A DNA stretch of 64,000 nt from Zeimonas sp003577305 (GTDB lineage: Bacteria; Pseudomonadota; Gammaproteobacteria; Burkholderiales; Burkholderiaceae_E): NCBI GenBank assembly GCA_030263385.1, contig SZOX01000003.1, positions 310,001 to 374,000 of the forward strand, given 5' to 3'. Below the pieces are notes generated by a model. It was given only the letters and a program-made list of their open reading frames with translations, ran no database searches and was not told the DNA's origin. Below, in pieces: positions 53,274 to 62,908 of the stretch (position 1 is its first letter; each line of letters begins with the position of its first letter). A program made the translations under genes and the position numbers.

Positions 53274-55039
53274 GCCCGCCTGCAAAGGGCGCGAAGGCCT
53301 CGTCGAGCTGGGCGATCTATCGGCGCCTGTTCGCGTACACGCGGCCGTACCGCAGGGGGTTCGCCGTGGCGCTGTTCGCGATGGTCGTCGCGGCGGCCAC
53401 CGAGCCGCTCTTTCCGGCGCTGATGAAGCCGTTGCTCGACCAGGGCTTCGTCGCGCGCTCCGGTTTCCCGCTGTGGTTCGTGCCGGTCGCCCTCGTGGGC
53501 ATCTTCGCGGTTCGTGGGGTGGCCACCTTCAGCAGCAGCTACGCGCTGGCCTGGGTGGCCAATCGCGTGCTGGTCGACCTCAGGCGCGAGATGTTCGCGC
53601 GCATGATGCGACTGCCCTCGGCCGAGTTCGAGCGCGAGGCTTCGGGCCTGCTGATCTCGCGCATCGTCTTCGAGGTGACCAACGTCACCGTGGCGGTCAC
53701 GCGCGCGATCACCGTGCTGGTGCGCGATTCGCTGGTCATCGTCGGCCTGCTCGGCTGGCTGCTCTACCTGAACTGGCAGCTGACGCTGGTCGCGCTGGCG
53801 CTGATTCCGGTGGTGGCGCTGGTGGTGGCGCTGTACAGCCGGCGCATGCGCCAGCTCAGCCGGCGCAACCTCGAATACACCGGCGAGCTGACCCGGGTGG
53901 TCGAAGAGGCGGTGCACGGCTACAAGGTCATCAAGGTATTCGGCGGCTACGACGAGCAGGCCCGGCTGTTCGAGCGCACCAGCGAGAAATTGCGGGGCTT
54001 CGCGATGCGCATGACCGTGGCCGGCAGCGCCACCGTGCCGATCACGCAGTTGTGTGCCGCGATCGCGGTGGCGATCGTCGTCACGATCGCGCTGGTGCAG
54101 TCGATGGACAACCAGACCACGGTGGGCGGCTTCGTCTCGTTCATCACCGCGATGCTGATGCTGCTCGCGCCGCTCAAGCACCTGGCCGACGTCAACGCGC
54201 AACTGCAACGCGGATTGGCCGCGGCCGAGTCGGTCTTCGCGCTGCTCGACAAGAGCGACGAAGACGACAGCGGCACGCGGCGGCTCGACCGCGCCCGCGG
54301 CGAGCTCGGGTTCGAGAGCGTGTCGTTCCGCTATCCCGGGGCAGCATCCGATGCGCTGCGCGGGATCGACCTGCAGGTGCGCGCCGGAGAAGTGGTGGCG
54401 CTGGTCGGCGCCTCGGGCGCCGGCAAGACCACGCTGCTCAACCTGCTGCCGCGTTTCATGGAGCCCGGCTCGGGGCGCATCACCCTCGATGGCGTGCCGC
54501 TGCCCGAATTGCGGCTGGCCGACCTGCGCCGCCAGTTCGCGCTGGTGAGCCAGGAGGTGGTGCTCTTCAACGACAGCATCCGCGCCAACGTCGCCTTCGG
54601 CGCCGAGGACGAGGTCGACGACGCCCGCATCTGGACAGCGCTGGAGGCCGCGATGCTCGACGCCGCGGTGCGTGCGCTGCCCGAAGGGCTGGATGCGTCG
54701 GTCGGCGAGCGCGGCACGCGCTTGTCGGGCGGGCAGCGCCAGCGGCTGGCGCTCGCGCGCGCGATCGTCAAGGACGCGCCGATCCTGCTGCTCGACGAGG
54801 CGACCTCGGCGCTCGATTCCGAGACCGAGCGCGAGGTGCAACTCGCGCTCGAGCGCACGATGCGCGGGCGCACCACGCTGGTCATCGCGCACCGGCTCTC
54901 CACGATCGAGCGTGCCGACCGCATCCTGGTGTTCGACCAGGGCCGCATCGTCGAGCAGGGCACGCACGCCGGGCTGCTCGCGGCCGATTCGCTGTACGCA
55001 CGCCTGTACCGCATCCAGTACGGAAACCCGCAGTCCTGA
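53270..55039 (+). CDS. msbA: lipid A/lipid flippase ABC transporter MsbA
   Basis: 589 residues from TTG 53270, overlapping the dnaE stop (TTGA). Six-helix membrane domain (about 20-320) then ATPase: Walker A 'GASGAGKTTLLNLL', signature 'LSGGQRQRLALARAI', Walker B 'ILLLDEATSALD', H-loop 'VIAHRLST'. Length and layout match MsbA homodimers that flip core-lipid A across the inner membrane. Confidence 0.94.
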   Translation: MSPPAKGAKASSSWAIYRRLFAYTRPYRRGFAVALFAMVVAAATEPLFPALMKPLLDQGFVARSGFPLWFVPVALVGIFAVRGVATFSSSYALAWVANRVLVDLRREMFARMMRLPSAEFEREASGLLISRIVFEVTNVTVAVTRAITVLVRDSLVIVGLLGWLLYLNWQLTLVALALIPVVALVVALYSRRMRQLSRRNLEYTGELTRVVEEAVHGYKVIKVFGGYDEQARLFERTSEKLRGFAMRMTVAGSATVPITQLCAAIAVAIVVTIALVQSMDNQTTVGGFVSFITAMLMLLAPLKHLADVNAQLQRGLAAAESVFALLDKSDEDDSGTRRLDRARGELGFESVSFRYPGAASDALRGIDLQVRAGEVVALVGASGAGKTTLLNLLPRFMEPGSGRITLDGVPLPELRLADLRRQFALVSQEVVLFNDSIRANVAFGAEDEVDDARIWTALEAAMLDAAVRALPEGLDASVGERGTRLSGGQRQRLALARAIVKDAPILLLDEATSALDSETEREVQLALERTMRGRTTLVIAHRLSTIERADRILVFDQGRIVEQGTHAGLLAADSLYARLYRIQYGNPQS

Positions 55040-55053
55040 AGGAGATTGCCGAG

Positions 55054-55638
55054 ATGGCACATGCCGCCGATCGCTACCCCGTGGCTACGCTGGCCGAACT
55101 GCCCGACGACATCCGCGAGCGCATCGTCATGGTGCAGGAGAAGTCGGGCTTCGTTCCGTCGGTGTTCCTGAAGCTCGCGCGCCGGCCCGACGAGTTCCGC
55201 GCCTTCTTCGCCTACCATGACGCGCTGATGCTGCGCGAGAACGGCCTCTCGAAGGGCGAGAAGGAGATGATCGTCGTCGCGACCAGCGGCGCCAACGGCT
55301 GCCTGTACTGCGTGGTCGCGCACGGTGCGATCCTGCGCATCTACGAGAAGAATCCGCTGATCGCCGATCAACTCGCGACCAACTGGCGCAAGGCCGGCCT
55401 GACGCCGCGCCAGCGTGCGATGATCGCGTTCGCGATGAAGGTCTCGCTGCACTCCGACGAGATCGACGACGCCGACTTCGCCGAGTTGCACCGTCACGGC
55501 TTCAGCGACGAGGACGCCTGGGACATCGGCGCGATCGCGGCGTTCTTCGCGCTGTCGAACCGCATGGCGAACATGTCGAACATGATGCCGAACCCCGAGT
55601 TCTACCTGCTCGGCCGCGTGCCGAGGTCCAAGCCCTGA
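55054..55638 (+). CDS. AhpD-like peroxidase-related protein
   Basis: 194 residues from ATG 55054 with GGAG upstream. The carboxymuconolactone decarboxylase/AhpD active site is complete: 'GANGCLYCVVAHGAIL' with CxxC and the following His, preceded by 'LSKGEKEMIVVATS'. Such proteins reduce peroxides or disulfides. It follows msbA by 14 bases and so may be co-transcribed. Confidence 0.9.
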   Translation: MAHAADRYPVATLAELPDDIRERIVMVQEKSGFVPSVFLKLARRPDEFRAFFAYHDALMLRENGLSKGEKEMIVVATSGANGCLYCVVAHGAILRIYEKNPLIADQLATNWRKAGLTPRQRAMIAFAMKVSLHSDEIDDADFAELHRHGFSDEDAWDIGAIAAFFALSNRMANMSNMMPNPEFYLLGRVPRSKP

Positions 55639-55659
55639 GTGAAGAGGAGGAGGCCGAGG

Positions 55660-56016
55660 ATGGAACCTGCTGCTGCCGAAGACGTCCGTGTCGCCGACGC
55701 GAAGCGCCTGGCGACGATCTGCTATGCCCTCTACGCGGCATCGTGCCTGGTGGGCGTCACCGCGATCGCGGCGATCATCGTCAACTACCTGAAGCGCGAC
55801 GACGTGGCCGGCACCTGGGTGGCCAGCCACTTCGAATGGCAGATCAAGACTTTCTGGTACGGGCTGGCCGGCGCCGTTGTCTCGTGGGTGCTGATGTTCG
55901 TGCTGATCGGCTTTCCGCTGCTGCTGGCGGTGGGCGTCTGGGTCATCTACCGGATCGTCAAGGGCTGGCTGGCGCTGGCCGACGGCAAGCCGGTGGACGC
56001 GTCCAGACTCGTCTGA
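55660..56016 (+). CDS. DUF4870/Tic20-like membrane protein
   Basis: 118 residues from ATG 55660 (GAGGAGG upstream). Three hydrophobic helices, with 'ASHFEWQIKTFWYGL' before the second and 'GVWVIYRIVKGWLALADGKP' at the end, the typical pattern of small DUF4870-type proteins. Function unknown. Last gene of the dnaE-msbA run, convergent with rng. Confidence 0.82.
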   Translation: MEPAAAEDVRVADAKRLATICYALYAASCLVGVTAIAAIIVNYLKRDDVAGTWVASHFEWQIKTFWYGLAGAVVSWVLMFVLIGFPLLLAVGVWVIYRIVKGWLALADGKPVDASRLV

Positions 56017-56045
56017 GAGCCTGCTCGCGCATACCGCCCGCGCGC

Positions 56046-57506
56046 CTACATCAGCACGATGTCGTACTGCTCCTGCAGGTAGAGCGTCTCCACCTGCAGC
56101 GCGATGCGCTTGCCGATGAGGTCGCCGAGCGTGGCGAGCGGCTGCGCCTCCTCCTCGAGGAACAGGTCGATCACCTGCTGCGAGGCGACGATGCGGAATT
56201 CCTTCGGGTCGAACTGGCGCGCCTCGCGCTGGATCTCCCGCAGGATCTCGTAGCAGACGGTGCGCGCGGTCTTCACCTGGCCCTTGCCTTCGCAGGTGGG
56301 GCAGGGTTCGAGCAGCAGGTGCGCGAGCGATTCGCGGGTGCGCTTGCGCGTCATCTCGACCAGCCCGAGCGAGGTGAAGCCGCTCACGCTCGACCTGGTG
56401 CGATCGCGCGCCAGCGCCTTGCGCAGTTCCTGGAGCACCTGCTCGCGGTGCTCGCTGCTGGCCATGTCGATGAAGTCGACGATGATGATGCCGCCGAGGT
56501 TGCGCACGCGCAGCTGGCGCGCGATCGCGTGCGCCGCCTCGAGATTGGTGCGGAAGATCGTGTCGTCGAAGTTGCGCCCGCCGATGTAGCCGCCGGTGTT
56601 GACGTCGATCGTGGTCATCGCCTCGGTCTGATCGATGATCAGGTACCCGCCCGACTTCAGGTCGACCCGGCGCGACAGCGCCTTGGCGATCTCGCCTTCG
56701 ACGCCGTGCAGCTCGAACAGCGGACGCTCGCCGATGTACTGGCGAAGGCGGCTCGCCATCGCCGGCATGTAGGTGCGTGCGAACTCCGACAGCTCGGCCA
56801 GCGCCTCGGGCGAGTCGACCAGGATCGCCAGCGTGGACTCCCCGGCGATGTCGCGCAGTACGCGCTGTCCGAGGCTGAGCTCCTGGTAGAGCAGCGCGGG
56901 CGCGGTCTCGCGTCGGCTGCCGTCGAGGATCTGCCGCCAGCGCCGCCGCAGGTAGTCGATGTCGGCCTCGAACTCGGGCTCGCCGGCGCCCTCGGCCGAG
57001 GTGCGGACGATGAAGCCGCCCTTCTCGTCGGCGGGCAGCAGCTTCTGCAGCCGGCTGCGCAGCAGCTGGCGCTCGGTCTCGTCCTCGATGCGTTGCGACA
57101 CGCCGATGTGCGGATCTTGCGGCAGAAAGACCAGCAGCCGGCCGGCAATGCTGATCTGCGTGGACAGCCGCGCGCCCTTGGTGCCGAGCGGATCCTTGAT
57201 CACCTGCACCAGCAGCGGCTGGCCTTCGAACAGGAGCCTCTCGATCGGCGCGGGATGGACGGTGGCCGTTCCGCTGCGCGACTGCCACAGGTCGGCGACG
57301 TGCAGGAACGCAGCGCGCTCGAGGCCGATGTCGATGAATGCCGACTGCATGCCTGGCAGCACGCGCGAGACCTTGCCGAGGTAGACGTTGCCCACCAGCC
57401 CGCGGGCGGCGGCGCGTTCGATGTGCAGCTCCTGGGTGGCGCCCTGCTGGACCACCGCGACCCGCGTCTCGTGCGCGGTGTGGTTGACGAGGATCTCTTC
57501 GGTCAT
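56046..57506 (-). CDS. rng: ribonuclease G
   Basis: Endoribonuclease for 16S rRNA 5' maturation and mRNA decay. 486 residues. An S1 domain is at about 38-125 ('GNVYLGKVSRVLPGMQSAFI'). The catalytic Asp pair lies in 'TTIDVNTGGYIGGRNF' and 'GGIIIVDFIDM', and the zinc-link is 'EPCPTCEGKGQV'. Full length for RNase G and without the long tail of RNase E. Last gene of the yebC-to-rng run; start overlaps the maf stop (ATGA). Confidence 0.96.
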   Translation of the reverse strand: MTEEILVNHTAHETRVAVVQQGATQELHIERAAARGLVGNVYLGKVSRVLPGMQSAFIDIGLERAAFLHVADLWQSRSGTATVHPAPIERLLFEGQPLLVQVIKDPLGTKGARLSTQISIAGRLLVFLPQDPHIGVSQRIEDETERQLLRSRLQKLLPADEKGGFIVRTSAEGAGEPEFEADIDYLRRRWRQILDGSRRETAPALLYQELSLGQRVLRDIAGESTLAILVDSPEALAELSEFARTYMPAMASRLRQYIGERPLFELHGVEGEIAKALSRRVDLKSGGYLIIDQTEAMTTIDVNTGGYIGGRNFDDTIFRTNLEAAHAIARQLRVRNLGGIIIVDFIDMASSEHREQVLQELRKALARDRTRSSVSGFTSLGLVEMTRKRTRESLAHLLLEPCPTCEGKGQVKTARTVCYEILREIQREARQFDPKEFRIVASQQVIDLFLEEEAQPLATLGDLIGKRIALQVETLYLQEQYDIVLM

Positions 57507-58141
57507 CGCGGGCTCTGGCCGGCCCCGCGCAGCAGCCGGGACGTCTCGTACAGCGGGAGACCCATGATACCGGAGTGACTGCCGTCGATGCGGCGCACGT
57601 GGCGCGCCGCATCGCCCTGGATCGCATATGCGCCGGCCTTGTCCATCGGCTCGCCGCTGGCCACGTAGGCGTCGATCCAGGCGGCGGGCAGGCGCGCGAA
57701 GACCACCCGTGAGACGTTCAGTGCCGATTCGACGCGCGTGCCGCGCACCACCGCCACCGCGCTGAGCACGCGGTGCGTGCGTCCGGAGAGCATGCGCAGC
57801 ATCCGGGTCGCGTCGGCCGCGTCGACCGGCTTGCCGAGGATCCGCCCGCCGATCGCGACCGTCGTGTCGCTGACCACGATCGGCGCGGCAGGCAGTGCGC
57901 GACTTGCCAGTCGCGCGCGTGCGGCCTGAGCCTTCGCGAGCGTGACGCGCCGCACGTAGGCCGAGGGTGATTCACCGGCGCGCACCGCTTCCAGCGCCTC
58001 GGGGTCTTCGCCCTCGCCGGGAAGCAGCAGTTCGAAGCGCACGCCGATCTGGCGCAGCAACTCCTGGCGGCGCGGACTCTTCGAAGCGAGGTAGACGAAG
58101 GATTGGGTCACGGGCTCGGGCGGTCGCGGCAACCGCGTCAT
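57503..58141 (-). CDS. maf: Maf nucleotide pyrophosphatase
   Basis: Housecleaning dNTP/NTP pyrophosphatase. 212 residues from ATG 58141, which overlaps the rlmH stop; GTG 58111 would give 'TQSFVYLASKSPRRQELLRQ', closer to the family N-terminus. Motifs: 'ASKSPRRQELL', 'SDTTVAIGGRILGKP', 'YVASGEPMDKAGAYAIQG' and 'SGIMGLPLYET'. The set fits the YhdE/Maf type. Confidence 0.94.
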   Translation of the reverse strand: MTRLPRPPEPVTQSFVYLASKSPRRQELLRQIGVRFELLLPGEGEDPEALEAVRAGESPSAYVRRVTLAKAQAARARLASRALPAAPIVVSDTTVAIGGRILGKPVDAADATRMLRMLSGRTHRVLSAVAVVRGTRVESALNVSRVVFARLPAAWIDAYVASGEPMDKAGAYAIQGDAARHVRRIDGSHSGIMGLPLYETSRLLRGAGQSPR

Positions 58142-58608
58142 TCGCGATGGTAGGGGTGCCCCGCGAGGATCGACCAGGCGCGGAACAGCTGTTCGGCCAG
58201 CAGGACGCGCACCAGCGGGTGCGGCAACGTGAGGCTCGACAGGCGCAGCGTCTCGTGCGCACCGTGCGCGAGCTCCGGGTCGAGACCGTCGGGCCCTCCG
58301 ATCACGATGGCCACCGCTCGTGCCCCGTCGCGCCACTCTGCCACCCGCTGCGCGAACTGCCGTGTGTCGAGATCGCGGCCGCGCTCGTCGAGGACGACCA
58401 GGCGCGCATCGTCGGGCAGGCAGGCGCGAATGCGCGCGGCCTCGCGCTGCATCCATGTCCGGACGTTGCCAGATGCGCCGCGAGACTCCGCGCGCACTTC
58501 GCGCCAGTCGATCCGCCAGTCGGCCGGCAGGCGCCGAGCGTAGTCTTCGACCGCCGCACCGACCCAGGCCGGCATTTTCGTGCCGACTGCGACGACGCGG
58601 ATCAGCAC
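58138..58608 (-). CDS. rlmH: 23S rRNA (pseudouridine1915-N3)-methyltransferase
   Basis: 156-residue SPOUT methyltransferase acting on helix 69 of 23S rRNA. 'LVVLDERGRDLDTRQFAQ', the SAM-knot 'AVAIVIGGPDGLDPELAHGA' and the C-terminal 'LLAEQLFRAWSILAGHPYHR' are complete. Four bases separate it from rsfS; its stop overlaps maf. Confidence 0.96.
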   Translation of the reverse strand: MLIRVVAVGTKMPAWVGAAVEDYARRLPADWRIDWREVRAESRGASGNVRTWMQREAARIRACLPDDARLVVLDERGRDLDTRQFAQRVAEWRDGARAVAIVIGGPDGLDPELAHGAHETLRLSSLTLPHPLVRVLLAEQLFRAWSILAGHPYHRE

Positions 58609-58612
58609 CTGC

Positions 58613-59113
58613 TCAACTCGCCGTGGCGCGGGTACTGTGCTTGCGTGCGGGCGCGCCTCCCGGCGCGGCGGCTTTGCCGGCGGCGGGTCTCTTCGCCGCG
58701 ATCCGTTTCGCCGCAGGTTTCTTCGCCGCAGGCTTCTTCGCCGCGGCCCGGGCAGCGGCGGGCGTTGCCGGTGCGATGCGCATGCGCACGGGCCTCACGC
58801 CCCACAGTTCTTCGAGGTTGTAGTAGGCCCGGATCGCCGGCTGCATGATGTGCACGACCGCGTCCCCGAGATCGACGAGTACCCACTCGCCGGTGTCGGT
58901 GCCCTCCATCGAGACGGTCTTTCCGCCCGCTTCCTTGACCTTGTCGCGCACGTGCGCCGCGAGCGCCCGGGTCTGGCGGTTCGAGGTGCCGGTGGCGATG
59001 ATCACCCGGTCGAAGAGTTCGGTCAGGCCGGTGGTGTCGAAGACCCTGATGTCCTGGGCCTTGATGTCGTCGAGAGCATCGACGACGATGCGCTGCAGCT
59101 TTCTGAGATCCAT
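58613..59113 (-). CDS. rsfS: ribosomal silencing factor RsfS with a basic tail
   Basis: Binds L14 and blocks subunit joining in starvation. 166 residues from ATG 59113; the RsfS domain fills the first about 115 ('DIKAQDIRVFDTTGLTELFD', 'VLVDLGDAVVHIMQPAIRAY', 'YNLEELWG'). The remaining about 50 residues are an Ala/Lys/Pro-rich tail of 'AAKKPAAKKPAAK' type, alike in composition to the RpoD N-terminus. Sits between nadD and rlmH as usual. Confidence 0.95.
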   Translation of the reverse strand: MDLRKLQRIVVDALDDIKAQDIRVFDTTGLTELFDRVIIATGTSNRQTRALAAHVRDKVKEAGGKTVSMEGTDTGEWVLVDLGDAVVHIMQPAIRAYYNLEELWGVRPVRMRIAPATPAAARAAAKKPAAKKPAAKRIAAKRPAAGKAAAPGGAPARKHSTRATAS

Positions 59114-59141
59114 CCGGTTCCTTCGGATCGGTGCGCGACGC

Positions 59142-59843
59142 TCAGGGCGACGCCGCGCCGGCTCGGTACAGTCGATGCCGTTCAATATAGTCGAGAACGG
59201 CGGCCGGCAACAATTCGGCGGGCCGCTCGCCGCGTGCGAGCCGTGCGCGCAGTGCAGTGGCCGAGACCGGCACCGGTGCCATCGTGAACCAGACGATCGC
59301 ACCCGACGGGGCATCGGGCAGCGCCTCGCGTCCGTGTCCGGCGAGCAGCGCCTCCACCCGTGGTTCGAGATCGTTCAGCGGGTGCGCACCGCGCCGGGTC
59401 GCGGCGATGTGAGCGTACTGCAGCAGTTCGCGATAGCGATGCCAGGTGGCGAGGTTGCGCAACTGGTCGCTGCCGAGCACCAGCACCAGCGCCGGCTCGG
59501 GCCCGAGTTCGGCGCGCAGTTCGATCAGCGTGTCGATCGTGTAGCTGGGGCCCGCGCGCCGCACTTCACGATCGTCGACCGCGAAGCCCGGCGTCGCGCC
59601 GACCGCGAGCCGAACCAGTTCGAGGCGCACTGCGGCGTCGACTCCGGATCCCGTCTTCTGCCACGACTGTCCCGTGGGAACGAAGCGCAACTCGTCGAGC
59701 CGCAGCGCTTCGCGCGCTGCGTGCCCGAGTGCGAGGTGGCCCGCATGGATCGGGTCGAAGGTGCCGCCCAGCAGTCCGATGCGCCGCCGGGGCGCCGCGC
59801 GGGCACGGTTCCCGGTGACGTGGCGCCTCGACTCGGGGTTCAC
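59142..59843 (-). CDS. nadD: nicotinate-nucleotide adenylyltransferase
   Basis: NAD biosynthesis: nicotinate mononucleotide plus ATP to deamido-NAD. 233 residues. 'GLLGGTFDPIHAGHLALGHA' carries the HxGH nucleotidyltransferase motif, and the C-terminal 'VSATALRARLARGE' contains the SxTxxR-like end. 'GPSYTIDTLIELRAEL' is also conserved. An upstream GTG/ATG choice is uncertain within the first 20 residues. Confidence 0.95.
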   Translation of the reverse strand: MNPESRRHVTGNRARAAPRRRIGLLGGTFDPIHAGHLALGHAAREALRLDELRFVPTGQSWQKTGSGVDAAVRLELVRLAVGATPGFAVDDREVRRAGPSYTIDTLIELRAELGPEPALVLVLGSDQLRNLATWHRYRELLQYAHIAATRRGAHPLNDLEPRVEALLAGHGREALPDAPSGAIVWFTMAPVPVSATALRARLARGERPAELLPAAVLDYIERHRLYRAGAASP

Positions 59844-59864
59844 GCGGCCTCGCCCGGAGCGCGA

Positions 59865-60797
59865 TCAGACCCAGTCGCGCGGGACGAGAAACCCGTGCAG
59901 GCGCGCCTCGGGCGATCCGGGCTCGGGGTGCCAGTCGTAGCGCCAGTGCGCGATCGGCGGCATCGAGCACAGGATCGACTCGGTGCGCCCGCCCGATTGC
60001 AGGCCGAACAGGGTGCCGCGGTCGTAGACCAGGTTGAACTCGACATAGCGGCCCCGGCGATACGCCTGGAAGCTGCGTTCGCGCTCGCCCCATGGTTCGT
60101 CGCGGTGGCGCGCGACGATCGGCGAATATGCGTCGAGGAACGCGTCGCCGACCGAACGCACGAGCGCGAACGAGCGCTCGAAGCCGGCTTCGTTGAAATC
60201 GTCGAAGAAGATCCCGCCGACGCCGCGTGCCTCGTTGCGGTGTTTCAGGAAGAAGTAGTCGTCGCACCACTTCTTGAAGCGCGGATGCAGGTCGGCGCCG
60301 AACGGTTCGAGCGCCTGCCGGCACACGCTGTGGAAGCGCACGACGTCTTTCTCGAACGGGTAATACGGGGTGAGGTCCATGCCGCCGCCGAACCACCAGA
60401 GCGCATCGCGGCCCTCGGCTGCAGGCGCCACGAAGAAGCGCACGTTCAGGTGCACGGTGGGCACATAGGGGTTGCGCGGATGGATGACCAGCGAGACGCC
60501 CATCGCCTCGAACGCACGGCCGGCCAGTTCGGCGCGATGCGCGCTGGCCGACGCCGGCAGTCGCGCGCCGTGCACGTGCGAGAACAGCACTGCACCGCGC
60601 TCGAACACGTTGCCGTCCTCGATCACCCGGGTGATGCCGCCTCCTCCTTCGGGACGCTGCCACGCATCGGTGCGGAACGATTGCCCGTCGATCGCCTCGA
60701 GTCCGGCGACGATGCGGCGTTGAAGGCCGAGCAGGTATTCGCGGACCGCGCCGGCGTCGATGCCGGGTGCCGGTTCGTCGCCGCGCGCAGCGGTCAT
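59865..60797 (-). CDS. hemF: oxygen-dependent coproporphyrinogen III oxidase
   Basis: Heme synthesis step using O2. 310 residues from ATG 60797, overlapping the purD stop. Signature regions: 'PRNPYVPTVHLNVRFFVA', 'ALWWFGGGMDLTPYYPFEKD', 'KHRNEARGVGGIFFDDFNE', 'GRYVEFNLVYDRGTLFGLQS'. Complete. Supplies heme, relevant to the many c-type cytochromes at 20-24 kb, although the gene is a normal housekeeping neighbour here. Confidence 0.96.
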   Translation of the reverse strand: MTAARGDEPAPGIDAGAVREYLLGLQRRIVAGLEAIDGQSFRTDAWQRPEGGGGITRVIEDGNVFERGAVLFSHVHGARLPASASAHRAELAGRAFEAMGVSLVIHPRNPYVPTVHLNVRFFVAPAAEGRDALWWFGGGMDLTPYYPFEKDVVRFHSVCRQALEPFGADLHPRFKKWCDDYFFLKHRNEARGVGGIFFDDFNEAGFERSFALVRSVGDAFLDAYSPIVARHRDEPWGERERSFQAYRRGRYVEFNLVYDRGTLFGLQSGGRTESILCSMPPIAHWRYDWHPEPGSPEARLHGFLVPRDWV

Positions 60798-62086
60798 CGG
60801 ACCGAACCGCGGCCGATCGCGAGATGGCCGATGTCGTGGCGGTACTGCATGCCGGAGAAGCGGATCGTGTCGATCGCGCGATAGGCACGCGCCTGCGCCA
60901 TCTTGACCGAGTCGCCGAGCGCGGTGACGCACAGCACGCGCCCGCCCGAAGTGAGCGTGCGCGCACCTTCGGCAACCGTTCCCGCATGGAACACCAGGCA
61001 GTCGTCGTCGATCACGCTGCCGTTGGCGGGAAGGCCCGAGATCTGGTCGCCCTTGCGCGGCTCCCCGGGGTAGCCGTCGGCGGCCAGCACCACGCCCAGC
61101 GCAGTGCGGCGGTCCCATTCGATCGTGGCCGCATCGAGCGTACCGGCGAGAGCGTGCTCGAACACCGTGACCAGGTCGCTCTTGATGCGCGCCATGATCG
61201 GCTGCGTTTCGGGGTCGCCCATCCGGCAGTTGAACTCCAGGGTGCGCGCCCGGCCGTTCGCGTCGATCATGAGGCCCGCGTAGAGAAAGCCGGTGTACAG
61301 GATGCCGTCGGCAGCCATGCCTTCGACCGTGGGCTTGATGATCTCGCGCAGCACGCGCGCATGCACTTCGGGCGTGACCACCGGCGCGGGGGAGTACGCG
61401 CCCATCCCGCCGGTGTTCGGTCCCTGGTCGCCGTCGCGCAGCCGCTTGTGGTCCTGGCTGCTGGCCAGCGGCAGCACGTTGCGGCCGTCGACCATGACGA
61501 TGAAGCTGGCCTCTTCGCCTTCGAGGCAGTCTTCGATGACGACGCGCGCGCCGGCGTCGCCCATGCGGTTGTCGAGCAGCATCGCATCGATCGCGGCGTG
61601 CGCCTCGGCGACGCTGCGGGCCACGACGACGCCCTTCCCGGCGGCCAGCCCGTCGGCCTTGACGACGATCGGCGCGCCGCGCTGCTCGACCCAGGCGCGC
61701 GCGGCAGCGGCGTCGGAGAAGGTCGCGTAGTCGGCGGTCGGAATGCCGTGGCGCTTCATGAACGCCTTGGCGAAGTCTTTCGACGATTCGAGCTGCGCGG
61801 CGCGCTGCGTGGGCCCGAAGATGCGCAGCCCCCTCGTGCGGAAGAGGTCGACGATGCCGGCGGCCAGCGGAGCTTCCGGGCCGACGACGGTGAACGCGAC
61901 TTTCTCGCGCTCGGCGAACGCGGCGAGCGTCCCGAGATCGGTGATCGGGACGTTCTTGAGGCTGCGCTCGCGTGCGGTGCCGCCGTTGCCGGGCGCGACG
62001 TAGACGACCTGCACGCGCGCCGAGCGCGACAACCGCCACGCGAGCGCATGCTCGCGCCCGCCCGAGCCGACCACGAGGATCTTCAT
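60794..62086 (-). CDS. purD: phosphoribosylamine-glycine ligase
   Basis: Second step of de novo purine synthesis. 430 residues, ATP-grasp fold. 'KILVVGSGGREHALAWRL' opens the protein; 'KADGLAAGKGVVVARS' and 'GDQGPNTGGMGAYSPAPV' and 'LEFNCRMGDPETQPIMARI' are the nucleotide and metal regions. Overlaps yebC and hemF by four bases each. Confidence 0.97.
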   Translation of the reverse strand: MKILVVGSGGREHALAWRLSRSARVQVVYVAPGNGGTARERSLKNVPITDLGTLAAFAEREKVAFTVVGPEAPLAAGIVDLFRTRGLRIFGPTQRAAQLESSKDFAKAFMKRHGIPTADYATFSDAAAARAWVEQRGAPIVVKADGLAAGKGVVVARSVAEAHAAIDAMLLDNRMGDAGARVVIEDCLEGEEASFIVMVDGRNVLPLASSQDHKRLRDGDQGPNTGGMGAYSPAPVVTPEVHARVLREIIKPTVEGMAADGILYTGFLYAGLMIDANGRARTLEFNCRMGDPETQPIMARIKSDLVTVFEHALAGTLDAATIEWDRRTALGVVLAADGYPGEPRKGDQISGLPANGSVIDDDCLVFHAGTVAEGARTLTSGGRVLCVTALGDSVKMAQARAYRAIDTIRFSGMQYRHDIGHLAIGRGSVR

Positions 62087-62817
62087 GTGACGGTCTCGTC
62101 GAACGCGGCGTTGGTGTAGACCTGCTGCACGTCGTCGAGGTTCTCGAGCGCGTCGAGCAGCTTCTGCATCCTGGCGGCGTCTTCGCCGGCCAGAGCGGTC
62201 TCGTTCAGCGGCTTCATCGTGATCTCGGCCACGTCGGCCTTCAGTCCGGCCTGCGCCAGCGCCTGCTTCAGTGCGCCGAAGTCGCCGGGGGCGCAGATCA
62301 CCTCGATGCCACCCTCTTCGTCGGTGCCGACGTCATCGGCGCCAGCCTCGATCGCGACTTCCATGATCCGGTCTTCCGGCGTGCCCGGCGCGAACAGGAA
62401 CTGGCCGCAGTGCCTGAACTGGAACGCGACCGAGCCGTCGGTTCCGAGGTTGCCGCCGTTCTTCGAGAACGCGTGGCGCACTTCGGCGACGGTGCGCGTA
62501 CGGTTGTCGGTGAGGCAGTCGACGATCACCGCGGCCCCGCCGATGCCGTAGCCCTCGTAGCGGACTTCCTCGTAGTTGGCACCCTCCAGGCCGCCCGCGC
62601 CTCGCTGGACCGCGCGCTGCACGGTGTCCTTCGGCATGTTCGCCTCGGAAGCCTTGTCCATGGCGAGCCTGAGGCGCGGATTTGAACTCGGGTCGGGGCC
62701 GCCCAGCTTCGCTGCCACCGTGATCTCCTTGATCACGCGTGTGAACACCTTGCCGCGCCTGGCGTCCTGGCGCCCCTTGCGGTGCTGGATATTGGCCCAT
62801 TTCGAGTGCCCGGCCAT
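62083..62817 (-). CDS. yebC: YebC/PmpR-family protein
   Basis: 244 residues from ATG 62817, starting 'MAGHSKWANIQHRKGRQDAR' as in the whole family. 'KEITVAAKLGGPDPSSNPRL', 'GAGGLEGANYEEVRYEGYGI' and 'FSKNGGNLGTDGSVAF' are conserved. The family includes DNA-binding regulators and factors that relieve ribosome stalling at proline runs. First gene of the minus-strand run that ends with rng. Confidence 0.96.
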   Translation of the reverse strand: MAGHSKWANIQHRKGRQDARRGKVFTRVIKEITVAAKLGGPDPSSNPRLRLAMDKASEANMPKDTVQRAVQRGAGGLEGANYEEVRYEGYGIGGAAVIVDCLTDNRTRTVAEVRHAFSKNGGNLGTDGSVAFQFRHCGQFLFAPGTPEDRIMEVAIEAGADDVGTDEEGGIEVICAPGDFGALKQALAQAGLKADVAEITMKPLNETALAGEDAARMQKLLDALENLDDVQQVYTNAAFDETVT

Positions 62818-62908
62818 CGCTCCCTCACGTGGCGGCCGCGCTTGCTGAGCGGGCGCGGCCGTGTTCGAATATCCGCATGGACGAACTCCGGATTCTAGCA
62901 TCGCGACC

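Noticed and set aside
49791..53285. 1164-codon open frame antisense to dnaE
   Set aside because: Same reason; the plus strand carries a full DNA polymerase III alpha subunit with all motifs.
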